This document shows positions 11,487 through 20,768 of a stretch of 33,580 bases of DNA, one piece after another; within the stretch, counting starts at the first letter, position 1, and each line of letters starts with the position of its first letter. The position numbers were made by a program, and so were the translations under genes. The notes under the pieces are model-generated. The model did not search any database, was not told where the DNA came from, and was given only the letters and a program-made list of their open reading frames with translations. The stretch comes from Hepatocystis sp. ex Piliocolobus tephrosceles (lineage: Eukaryota > Apicomplexa > Aconoidasida > Haemosporida > Plasmodiidae): NCBI GenBank assembly GCA_902459845.2, contig CABPSV020000076.1:1-33580 (forward strand), written 5' to 3'.

Positions 11487-12926
11487 CTCATTTTACAATT
11501 TTTCCTCTTTTATTTATGTAATAAAAATAAAAATATTTTCGGATGTTCTTTATTGCTTTAACAAATGTGAATAATATATATATTAAATATATACATATAC
11601 ACATAAATACATGTATACATTTTAGGTGATTTTTTTGCATCTGCATCAATGGATCAAACAATTAGAATATTTGATATGCATAGTTTAAGGCAGAGACAAA
11701 ATATAAGGGGACATGTCGATAGTGTTAATTCTGTAAACTTCCACCCATTCTTTAGAACCCTCGTTACTGCATCTGCTGACAAAACAGTAATAAAAAAGCG
11801 TGGATATTTTTATTTTACTTTTTTTTTTTTTTTTTACGAAAGCTAGAAAAGTACAAATCTTTTTTTTTATACAGGTATCAATTTGGGATATGAGAAGTGG
11901 ACTATGTGAACATACTTTTTATGGACACCAATTTTCATGCAACTACTCAAACTATAGTGCAGATGTAATAATTTTAACAATAAAAAAAAAAAAAAAAAAA
12001 TATATTTAGTTTAAAAAAGTAAAATGATCCAAATAATTCAAATAATCCAAATAATCCAAATTAATAATATAATCATTTATTTTTAGGCAAATTGGGTATA
12101 TTCTTGTGATTCTGGAGGCATTGTTAACATTTGGGACATCCGAGCAAATAAATGTTTTATTAACATAGATGCAGGTTTTTTATATATTAAAAATACATTC
12201 CCATATTTATTTGCGTTTATCTTTTTCATTTTTTTTTTTCTTTTTGCTGTGCTCTGCATGTTATTCTAGTTTTCAAGTTTTTAACAATTTTAACCATTTT
12301 TTCCGAAATATATAGCACACATAAAAAATGTAATATACTGTTAAAATTTTATTAATATTTTATTTTTTACTGTGTTGTTTCATATTTTTTTTTTTTTTTC
12401 AATGTTAATTAGGGCCATCAAGTGCAAACAAATGTCCAATGGATGTAAATGATAAATATTTATTTATAGCTTCAGAAGATAATACAATAAAAATGTATAA
12501 TAATGATAATAATAACAATAATAACAATAATAATAATAATAATAATAATAAATTAAAATTAATTGTTTGATTTGATTTTTTTTTTTTTCATTATAAAATA
12601 TAATTTTTAATTAAATATTTAATGTTATATATATGTACACTTTTTTTTTTTTTTTTTTTTTGGTTTAGATTTGATGTTAAAGAAAGAAGATTTATAAAGG
12701 CACTGAAGCATGAATCTCCAATAAAAGTATAAAGAGAAAAAAAAAAAAAAAAAAAAAAAAATGGACAAACATATAAATTTATATATTATACAACCGTTGG
12801 ATTTATTTTATATAACTTTTGATAATTCCTTTTTTTTTATAGAATATTATATTTGCAGATAATAAACTCATGAGTTCATTAGATAATGGAAATATTTGCA
12901 TTTGGGGACAGAATCAGGAATTGTAA
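8912..12926 (+). CDS. PF20: PF20/SPAG16-like axonemal WD40 protein, 12 exons
   Basis: Spliced by hand as 8912-9203, 9403-9518, 9811-9962, 10259-10344, 10494-10567, 10738-11380, 11626-11786, 11875-11964, 12087-12174, 12413-12494, 12669-12726, 12843-12926; all junctions are GT..AG and in frame, giving 641 residues. Order: acidic Ser/Asp-rich N-terminus (1-100), LisH-like motif (about 109-140, LPMILSFVHNFLVEHQFIES), coiled coil (about 185-265), Asn/Lys linker, then seven WD40 blades (about 350-641). Blade 1 (FSAHDNTVLGLAY) and blade 4 (GHVDSVNSVNF, LVTASADKT) closely match the SPAG16/PF20 family, which forms the central-pair apparatus of motile axonemes. In Plasmodium the only flagellated stage is the male gamete, so a male-gametocyte role is inferred. 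A donor-like GTAAGC overlaps the stop region, so a slightly longer C-terminus is possible; blade 7 is nevertheless complete. Confidence 0.9.
9658..9732. repeat. 12-bp tandem repeat inside PF20 intron 2
   Basis: Seven copies of a roughly 12-bp unit, drifting from taagttttattt to taagctttattt. It lies wholly within the intron 9519-9810. It has no coding role. Confidence 0.85.
10008..10088. repeat. 12-bp tandem repeat inside PF20 intron 3
   Basis: About six and a half copies of a 12-bp unit, aattgatttaat or aattaatttaac. It lies within the intron 9963-10258, just after the exon 3 donor. Confidence 0.85.
11433..11482. repeat. (AT)n microsatellite in PF20 intron 6
   Basis: About 50 bases of alternating A/T within the intron 11381-11625. 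Confidence 0.9.
12502..12550. repeat. AAT/AAC trinucleotide run inside PF20 intron 10
   Basis: A run of aat, aac and gat triplets directly after the exon 10 donor (GT at 12495-12496). Read through, it would encode poly-Asn and then a stop, mimicking a Plasmodium Asn repeat. Splicing at the donor instead joins IASEDNTIK to IFDVKERRF and restores WD40 blade 6, so the run is intronic. Confidence 0.8.
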
Positions 12927-13281
12927 GCTCCAAAATACTTTTGAATGATATAATGCTTATGGGTTATATTATGTATATATGACATTACTTGTAATCTATA
13001 AATTATGTTTTGTTATTACAAATTAAGGAAATACGGTACTAATAAAAATATGTGTAAATTATGTTTTTTTTTTTTTTTTTAACTAATTAAAATTTCTATT
13101 AAAATGCAGTTGAAAAAAAAGAAAAGTGATAGATAATGTTTAAAAGTGATATACATCCATATATAACATGCAACTTTTTTACAAACATTTTAACACATTT
13201 TAAATTTATTTTATGAAAAAAAACAGAATTTAATGTATTTTTATGTTTTTATATATATATTATTTTCATGCGTTCGTATAC

Positions 13282-13325
<44 letters not shown>

Positions 13326-13879
13326 CCGAATAATTATTTCTATAAACACGAAAAGAAAATAAAAAAATATATAAAATGGATTAAAAACAATATCATAACA
13401 ACTTGTAAAGTTTTTAACATTTTAAAAACATAATGGAATATTAACTTATACATTTATATTTATTTTTTTATTGTATTTTTTTTTTATACAAAAATAAAAT
13501 TCTTTATAGAAACATAGTAATGCATTATAAGTATGTTTTGTGTGTAAAACATATAATTGAATTTTTACACCCAAAAAAGCATAAAAAGGATTTGCTTATA
13601 AAACTTATTTATATGTATGTATGTATGTATGTATATTGAATGGAAGAAGGTATCATTTGTATAGGCATAAATTGTAAACAAATGTATAAATAAGCATATA
13701 TACTATTTAATTGCGATGCTTAAAAAATATAATTATATTAAAAAAAAAAAAAAAAATAATAAAATAAAAGCCAAAAAAATGATATATGAAAAATAAATAA
13801 AATTGTAATGATAAAACGAATGTTGCAAAATAAATGAAACGTTGTTTTTAATATCTTTTTAAGTCAGCACAATTAGCTC

Positions 13880-13884
<5 letters not shown>

Positions 13885-13924
<40 letters not shown>
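13885..13924. repeat. (TA)n microsatellite
   Basis: About 40 bases of alternating T/A in the PF20-TCTP spacer. Confidence 0.9.
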
Positions 13925-13926
<2 letters not shown>

Positions 13927-14384
13927 AACAACTTTTCTATGTTATTAAAAAAAATATATTAAAACTAAATCAAACTGTATATTCTGTATGTATATGTGGG
14001 AGTAAAAAAAAAATTATGTTTTTTTACAGCATATAAGTTTACCATTTTTTTTTTACGTATTGTTTACATGTTTTTAAATACTTTAAATTTTAAAAAGTGT
14101 TTTTAACTGTTTTAATTTTAAGCATATACAACGTATAAATTTATCATAAACATTTTTATATATTCAGCAGTGTAGTTAACCAATAACAGTTTATACATGT
14201 ATCAAGCGCATTTATCGCTATACATACATACATACGTGGATATATAACCGCCAAACTCATTGACAAACAAAAAAAAAAAAAAAAATTCCTTCATTTATAA
14301 TTTCGAAGGTAATATATTGTAACTATATTTTTCATATTTATTTTTTTAAATCAGATTTTTTAAAACTTTTATTTTTTATTTTAC

Positions 14385-14461
14385 TATCACTTAAAGCATT
14401 AATACCCAAGGATTAAATCAGTTAGCCAAACAATAGTTTCATTCGTTGTATATAAGCGTAC

Positions 14462-14511
<50 letters not shown>

Positions 14512-14815
14512 GCAAAGCACATATATATGTACATTAAAAAAAAAAAAAAAAAAAAAAACTCATTATGGCCCCATCTCTGAGAGGCACTTTTTTTTTTTTT
14601 TTATTTCAAATTATATATATATTTTTTTTTTTAGTATTTAAATTTTTATCGACGTCTTCTTAACCGAAGACTGCATCAATAATATACGTTTATTAGGGCG
14701 ATGAAGAAAACATTACGTAAAAATTATTACCTGACAAATAAAATATTAATTAAAAATTTATTTTTTTTTAATATTTTGTTGGTAGATGACAAACGTAAGA
14801 TAGCAGAGCCTTTTA
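14385..14815. ncRNA. Possible non-coding RNA region (cluster of GC islands)
   Basis: Four islands clearly richer in G+C than their surroundings lie within 430 bp: 14385-14460, 14559-14587, 14648-14717 and 14779-14815. The second ends in GAGGCAC directly before a T run at 14588-14602, which looks like a Pol III stop on the + strand. The third contains a perfect 6-bp hairpin, GTCTTC (14654-14659) and GAAGAC (14666-14671) around the loop TTAACC, then GCGATGA (14698-14704, one mismatch from the snoRNA C-box RTGATGA), and CTGA (14731-14734, a D-box match). None of the islands has an open frame of useful length. In very A+T-rich Plasmodium genomes, GC islands in spacers often mark structural RNAs. 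I could not match it to U1-U6, SRP, RNase P or telomerase RNA. Strand and ends are unknown. Confidence 0.35.
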
Positions 14816-15175
14816 ATTTTTTTATATAACTATTATATGTATATACATGCTTGAATGAAAAAAAAAAAAAAAAAAATGAATAAGTGAATAAATTTATTAA
14901 AGCAAAATAAAAAAAGAATAAAATTTTAATATTTAATATATTATTGTATATATACATATAATGCATAAGTTAAAATTTATGCATATTTATAGAATAAGTA
15001 ATTAAATACATACAATATATTTCATGTTTTATTTAAACCGAGGTTCATTCAACATATGTAAAATTACAAAACTGAAATGTTTTTTAATATTAAAAATTAA
15101 TTAGAATAAATCATAATATATATAAAAAAAGAATAACATATTTAAATGATTTTAATATCATATAATTTAATCAAT

Positions 15176-15221
<46 letters not shown>

Positions 15222-15519
15222 AATACTTATTACTTATATGTATTCAATATATGGTTATTAATATCGTACACGAAACAACAATTTCTTTTTTCTTTTTATA
15301 ATAAGTTCCAATTATCAACATTTTTTTAAATATAATTAGAAAAAAAAGAAAAAAATATTGTTTTAATTTGTAATATAAATATTATTTTACTTTATACAAG
15401 TGATAAAAAAAATATAGTTTTATGTGTTATATATATATATATGTATATATAAATTTTAATATACTATTAAAAAATACATCTATCTTTGTTCGTTTATTAA
15501 AAACTTGGTATATAATGCA

Positions 15520-15550
<31 letters not shown>

Positions 15551-15917
15551 TTCTTAATTGTTCAACACTGATACACGTTGCTATAACAATAGTTAAAAAA
15601 ATTACGAAAAAAAAAAAAAAAAACATCATATATATATACTTATCTATACGTATTTTTTTTTAATGTTTATGTGAAGAAAATGTGATAAAAGGATATTGGG
15701 CCAATTACATAAAACACAAACACAAATTAAAAAAAAAGTGTTTCCTCTACTAAACGTTTAAAAAGAGAATGAATTTGTCTTACTAATATTAGTTCTTTTA
15801 AAATATTTCTCCCAAAACATTCATTATAAAGTATACATATATTTAAATACTAAAATTCGGTATTATTAAGTACGTTTATAAATATGTTTTAATGTACCAT
15901 TTTTTATTATGTATTTG

Positions 15918-15919
<2 letters not shown>

Positions 15920-15962
<43 letters not shown>
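15920..15962. repeat. (TA)n microsatellite
   Basis: About 43 bases of alternating T/A, roughly 490 bp downstream of the TCTP stop codon. Confidence 0.9.
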
Positions 15963-15966
<4 letters not shown>

Positions 15967-16453
15967 CAAAAAAACAGCATTTTTAAAAAAATATGTTTTA
16001 AAAAAATATGTGTTAGTTACATATAAACCTTGTTATATAGTTGTTAATTTATGAATTACTGTTTCTTTATATTTATTTAAAATTTAATATAAAAAGAAAG
16101 AAAAAAGGGACAGTTAAAAAAAAAAAAAAAAATACGTAATAATGTTTATTAAATTAAATTATTATGTATTTATAAAGAAAATTGTTTTATTTTTTGTTTT
16201 GTGATGTATTATATAAAATTGAAAAAAAAAGAAAAAAAAGAAAAAGAAATAAATAAAAATACTAAGTAGAAAAAATTGTTTCAATATGTTCATATTACTG
16301 CATATTCAATTTAGATAAAAATATATATATATATATATATATATGCATACAAAGGTAAATTGAAAAGGCAATTGCTTGTTTATTTACTATACCTACATAC
16401 ATTCACATTATTTAATATATTTACTACATACATTATTTTAACTTTTCCTTTTC

Positions 16454-16969
16454 TTAATACTTTTCTTCTATTAACCCGTCCGATATATAAACAAAACGTG
16501 GTGTCAATTCTTCTCCCTTGTAATATGAGTAAATTAGGCCAGCTTCCATGTCAAGAGATTCTCCCATATAAAATTCAAACTCATTGAAATTTGATAAAAC
16601 ATGTTTAACAAATGTTTGGGCTTGTTGTTTAAACACAGCAACACGATCTGGGTTTTTTTCTTGTAAATATTTAAGCATCCTTTGCATATAATTTTTTATG
16701 TAAGTATTGTATTCTTTTTTATCTAAATTAGTGGATGTTAACTTAAAAGAATCAACAATATCAATCACATATTCAACGTCAGTACCCATTTCATTTGTTG
16801 CTTCTTCACTGTTATCAGCTATACCAAAATCATCACTATCTTTTGCTCTTTTATTTGATTTTACTTCAAAAGCAATTTCTTTTAATTCATCCATCTCAAA
16901 TGGGCTGCTTTGTATGTATGAATCGGAACATACCTCATCATTTGTGAAAACGTCTTTATATACTTTCAT
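16454..16969 (-). CDS. TCTP: Translationally controlled tumor protein (TCTP)
   Basis: A single-exon frame of 171 residues, the usual length for the Plasmodium protein. It begins [18 protein letters not shown] and ends [16 protein letters not shown], both strongly typical of TCTP. The two family signatures are visible: IAFEVKSN with the following GIADNSEE loop (about residues 32-56), and [20 protein letters not shown] (about 131-150). TCTP (histamine-releasing factor) is an abundant, mostly cytosolic Mss4-like fold protein. The P. falciparum homologue has been reported to bind artemisinin derivatives, and the Plasmodium proteins can act outside the cell on host basophils. It has no signal peptide. 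The start codon follows an A/T-rich leader containing a TTTA repeat (about 16977-17000). It is transcribed divergently from the small secreted-protein gene at 18237. The linker after GIADNSEE differs from what I remember of P. falciparum, suggesting a different species. Confidence 0.97.
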   Translation of the reverse strand: MKVYKDVFTNDEVCSDSYIQSSPFEMDELKEIAFEVKSNKRAKDSDDFGIADNSEEATNEMGTDVEYVIDIVDSFKLTSTNLDKKEYNTYIKNYMQRMLKYLQEKNPDRVAVFKQQAQTFVKHVLSNFNEFEFYMGESLDMEAGLIYSYYKGEELTPRFVYISDGLIEEKY

Positions 16970-18236
16970 TTTGTTATTTTATTTATTTATTTATTTATTT
17001 TTTTTTTTTTTTTTTTATTTTTTTTTTTTTTTATATATATATATATATATATGTCAATAAAAGGCTAATTATTTATGTAAAACGGTATGTATACTAAATA
17101 CATGAACAAAAATATATAGAGATATAAATATAACACTACAATATAAGCTTATTTTAAAACATATAAATAAATTATAAAAGAGTAACACAAAGGTTAAAAA
17201 TTTCAAAAATAAGGACTAAGTTTCAAATGTTAAAAGGTTAGGGAAAAAAAAAAAAAATTATAAATACATATATTATTTATATATATATACTACTATTTAT
17301 TTTTTTTTTTATTTTTTTTTATTTTATTTTATATATATTTGGCGTATACTATTTATATCTATTGAACAATGAAGTTATATTATTTTGTGAATAAAAAAAA
17401 AAAATAAATAAAAAATAAATGAGTAGAGAAATAAAATAAAAATATATATGTAACAAGTAAAAAGATTAAATAAAAAATAAAAATTTTCATTAATATAAAT
17501 AGCTCATATAATAACAAAATGTAATGCAAATATATATGCATATAATATTTATATGCGTGCATTATAATTTTTTTCGACTTAAATCTATTTTTTTTTTTTT
17601 TTTTTTTTCACCCTTACTATTTTAAAAAAAATTAATATATATATATATATATATATATACAATTGTATTACGTATTGCTCAAACCGTTAAGCATCAATTT
17701 TTTTAGAAAGGAAACGTGCTAAAAATATCACATATATATATATACTAATTAATACAAATACTATGTAAGAAGGCTCAAATATTTTTATATTATGTAAATA
17801 TACCAAAGCTCTTTTTTTTATAAATGTACATATATTTTGCAAAAATCGTATATACATGTAGCATATATATATATATAGTTTATTATAATATTACTATAAT
17901 ACAAATTATTTATTAGACATAAAAAAGATATTTTTAATTTTAATACTTATTATTCGTTATTATTAAAGTCAAAGGTAAATTTTTTTTTTGGTATTTTTGA
18001 AATGTAAAAATGAAAAATAAATTAATACAGTACAATTATCAAACAAATAATTTTTGTTATTTAAAAAAAATAAACAGTAAAGAGCATTCTTTATAAAACG
18101 ACTGAGTATTTATAATTCTATATTCTTCAATATATATATATATATGTATATGTGCGTACATATATATTTGCTTATTTCGTAATTGCTCATTTATTTATAA
18201 AATTCTTTTCCCCCTCCCCTATTAGTAAAAGGTACA
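16970..18236. other. 1.27-kb divergent promoter region (TCTP / small secreted protein)
   Basis: It separates two head-to-head genes and so must hold both 5' regions. It contains TTTA repeats (16977-17000), T runs (16999-17031 and about 17589-17609), and (TA)n tracts (17032-17052, 17636-17660). Just before the downstream gene, ttttccccctcccctattag ends in a good 3' splice site, 18 bases upstream of the ATG, suggesting a 5'-UTR intron there. No protein gene is seen. Confidence 0.65.
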
Positions 18237-18782
18237 ATGAAAATATATTTTTTTGCAATTTTAATTTTCATATTACAAAGTTGTCTATTCTATGGCAAAT
18301 CAAGCTTAAAAAAAAAAGGTAAAATGTGAAAAAAAAAAAAAAAAAAAAGCTTTCTCTTAATGTTAATATCTATTTTGTTAATATGATCTCTTAAAAGTTG
18401 TAAATGTTATATATATATGACAATTATAATATTCCGAAATTGAAGAAAAAGAAAATTAAAAAGCATAACACATTTTTTTTTTTTTTTTTTTTTTTCTCAA
18501 TAAATAATAGGAAAAAAGGGGAAAATGAATACTACATTAGGTGGTGATTTCTTAGGAGATATAACCCCTTTCCCTAATTCTGTGTATAACGTACATATTG
18601 ATTTGAATAAAAATTATGAATTGAATGATTTTGTTTTGAAAAGGAATGAAAAAATAAATAAAACTTTATTTTTAATGTATAAAGAACATGATAATACAAT
18701 GAAGGAGCTTCAAAGCATATTGCATGTGAGAGAAAAATTAATATATTATTTAATTGATGAAATAACAAAATTAAAAATTTAG
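18237..18782 (+). CDS. Small predicted secreted protein, two exons
   Basis: Spliced 18237-18318 plus 18511-18782 (intron 192 bp, GT..AG with a T-rich acceptor), giving 117 residues. The first exon encodes a convincing signal peptide (MKIYFFAILIFILQSCLFYG), followed by a basic KSSLKKKGKKGK stretch across the junction. The mature part (about residues 33-117) carries a Gly/Pro-containing segment (TLGGDFLGDITPFPNS) and an amphipathic, probably coiled-coil C-terminal half ending DEITKLKI. No second membrane segment, GPI signal or PEXEL is apparent; the mature part has no Cys. The second exon alone has its own Met at 18525, but the joined model is better because the junction keeps frame and adds the signal peptide. 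It sits between divergent TCTP and co-directional SCD. I do not recognise the family; secretory-pathway entry is inferred from the leader only. Confidence 0.75.
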
Positions 18783-18900
18783 CCACGTTCCGTAAAAGCT
18801 ATGTAAAATGCTTTATCTGTTACAAATGTTTTTTTCGTACCAATTTTTTTAATATGAATGAATAACCCTTGCATTCGATAATGCAATGTTTCTTCCTTTA

Positions 18901-19035
18901 CTTTTTGTTTTTGTTTGTTTTGTTTTTTTGTTTTTTTGTTTTTTTGTTTTTTTTTTTTTTGTTTTTGTTTGCTTTGTTTTTGTTTGCTTTGTTTTTGTTT
19001 GCTTTGTTTTTGTTTGCTTTGTTTTTGTTTGTTTT
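18901..19035. repeat. 15-bp GTTTTTGTTTGCTTT tandem repeat
   Basis: Four perfect 15-bp units (18961-19020) and one variant unit (19021-19035), preceded by degenerate G-T-rich copies from about 18901. It lies about 120 bp downstream of the secreted-protein stop codon. The apparent Phe/Leu-rich frame across it is a repeat artefact. Confidence 0.9.
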
Positions 19036-19568
19036 ATTTTATAAAACAGAACTTAGATTGATCTTTTAATTATGTAAATATAATATATTAATAACAAATG
19101 GATATTGTTGAAGTTCGTTCACTGTTTCTCCATATACTGATAAATAAAACCTTTTGTTTTTGATGGAAAAACTTCATAAATGTGTAAAAAAAGAAAAAAA
19201 TATATACGCATTTGTATGTTGCATAGAATCCCTTTTTTATTATAACACTCTTTCCTATTCATAAAAAACATATTACGTATGTATAAATATTCACTCTTGT
19301 GAATTTCTTTATGCTCCTAATTAAAATTTAATGTTAAATGTTAAGGTAATAAAAAAAAAAAAAAAAAAAAAAAAAAGACTTTACAGGAATTCATTTTTTT
19401 TTTTTTTTTTTTTTTTAAATATATAGTTTATTAAGTTATAGGTTGTAAAAAACAAATGAAACACCTTTAATACATGGGGGTGTATGGTCAAACATACATT
19501 TGTTTGCGAATTATATAAACACATATATATATTATTTATTGCATGCAACTATTTAATTCTTTATATTC

Positions 19569-19602
<34 letters not shown>

Positions 19603-19903
19603 AACAAAAATATTAAAAAAAAAAAAAATGCCCTAGCCCCGTTTTATTTACATTAATTTTATATTAATGTGCAAAATAAAAAAAAAACTGTAATGATATA
19701 TTTTTTTTCTTTTTTATAAACATATAAAATAATATCATTCCATTTTAATAAGAAAAACAGAAACGAAATAAAGTAATATCATAAAAAAACAAAAGACATT
19801 AAATGAAAATAAAACGAAAAACTGTGCCATATGTATAAACATATATATATATATATATATACATATATGTGTTCACTTGTATCGTTCTGAATTTTTAATT
19901 TAT

Positions 19904-20070
19904 TTTTTTTTTTTTTTACGCCTTTAACGTTCCATCACTTTTCTTCACTTAACCCCAACACCTTTATTATTTATTCTTAATTTTTTTTTACATATTTAAC
20001 GTCCCATCAATTTTTTTAACTTATCCCAACACTTTTATTATTTATTCTTAATTTTTTTTTTTACGCCTTT
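19904..20070. repeat. About 72-bp imperfect tandem duplication
   Basis: Copy 1 (about 19904-19980) and copy 2 (19981-20051) share, in order, a T run, ttAACGTyCCATCA, a T-rich part, yttAwCCCmAACAC and CTTTTATTATTTATTCTTAA-like sequence. A third copy begins (T run plus TTACGCCTTT, 20052-20070) and then breaks off. The GC-containing words in it are kept between copies. Confidence 0.85.
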
Positions 20071-20250
20071 CCTTGATTTGGAATAGAAGAAAATGAAGAT
20101 ATGAATTAAATAATAAAAAACAATTCATACATTCTTTTTTTTTTTTTTTTATGACTTTGTTAACACTAAATTTAAAGAAATTATTTTATAACCCCAAAAA
20201 ACATATGTAGCAACACGCACATAGAAAAAAAAAAAAAAAAAAAAAAAAAA

Positions 20251-20332
20251 TGAGATAAAAAATGAGATAAAAAATAAGATAAAAAATGAGATAAAACATG
20301 AGATAAAACATGAGATAAAAAATGAGATAAAA
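20251..20332. repeat. 12-bp TGAGATAAAAAA tandem repeat
   Basis: Seven units of a 12-bp repeat (tgagataaaaaa, with taagat and aaaaca variants). It directly follows a poly(A) run at about 20225-20250. Confidence 0.9.
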
Positions 20333-20732
20333 TAAAAAAAGTTGAGAAAAAATATTATAAAAAAATATGTTTTTTTTTAATTTTCTTCAAGCTATTTCTT
20401 AGTTTTAAACATATAAACACATATATACATGCATGTTTATATATATATATATTTATATTTACAACAGATTAAACAATATTAAAAGTATTTTTTTTTTTTT
20501 TTTTTGAAAAAAGAACTTTTCGAAATTAATATTAGCTTTTTTTTTTTTAAATGCATTTTATCAAGCATATTTCCACATATTTACACTATTGTATATAATT
20601 ATGTGATTTTTGTTTACATTTTCACATTTTTTTTTATAATTTATATAGTTTTGTATATATATTTACTCTTGTGACATAATATAAAACAATTTTCTCATTT
20701 TCATTTGTTTTTCTCTTTTTAGTTAACAACAA

Positions 20733-20733
<1 letters not shown>

Positions 20734-20765
<32 letters not shown>
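20734..20765. repeat. 32-nt poly(A) abutting the SCD start codon
   Basis: An unbroken A run that merges into the ATG at 20766, so the ribosome would meet more than 30 A immediately before the start codon. Exact length is uncertain because homopolymers are error-prone. Confidence 0.85.

Positions 20766-20768
<3 letters not shown>

Larger units (their letters stand above)
12927..16453. other. 3.5-kb spacer between convergent genes PF20 and TCTP
   Basis: No protein gene is supported. The spacer is dominated by (TA)n tracts (about 13282-13322, 13885-13924, 14479-14507, 15181-15215, 15521-15550, 15920-15962) and A/T homopolymers. A cluster of GC-richer islands at 14385-14815 is annotated separately as a possible non-coding RNA. 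The length is generous for a tail-to-tail spacer, which fits an extra transcription unit in the middle. Confidence 0.7.
18783..20765. other. 2-kb spacer upstream of SCD, rich in tandem repeats
   Basis: No gene is supported. It contains a 15-bp GTTTTTGTTTGCTTT array (18901-19035), a (TA)n tract near 19570-19598, a 72-bp imperfect tandem duplication (19904-20070), a 12-bp TGAGATAAAAAA array (20251-20332), and many A/T homopolymers. A 9-bp inverted repeat at 19450-19505 may form a stem-loop. The SCD 5' leader ends in a 32-nt A run. Confidence 0.7.

Noticed and set aside
12927..13140. Additional PF20 exon(s) after a GTAAGC donor at 12923
   Set aside because: Joining to the acceptor near 13108 gives an immediate stop, and joining near 13028 adds only a short Phe-rich tail; the propeller is already complete at the TAA at 12924-12926.
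14385..14815. Telomerase RNA or U6 snRNA
   Set aside because: No template complementary to the Plasmodium telomere repeat is visible, and apart from a short ATGGCCCC word nothing matches U6.
16707..17060. 117-residue + frame over TCTP
   Set aside because: It overlaps the clearly real TCTP gene and runs into a poly-Phe/Tyr-Ile tail from T-rich and TA-rich DNA.
18869..19069. 66-residue Phe/Leu-rich frame
   Set aside because: Produced by the GTTTTTGTTTGCTTT tandem array; no ortholog-like content.
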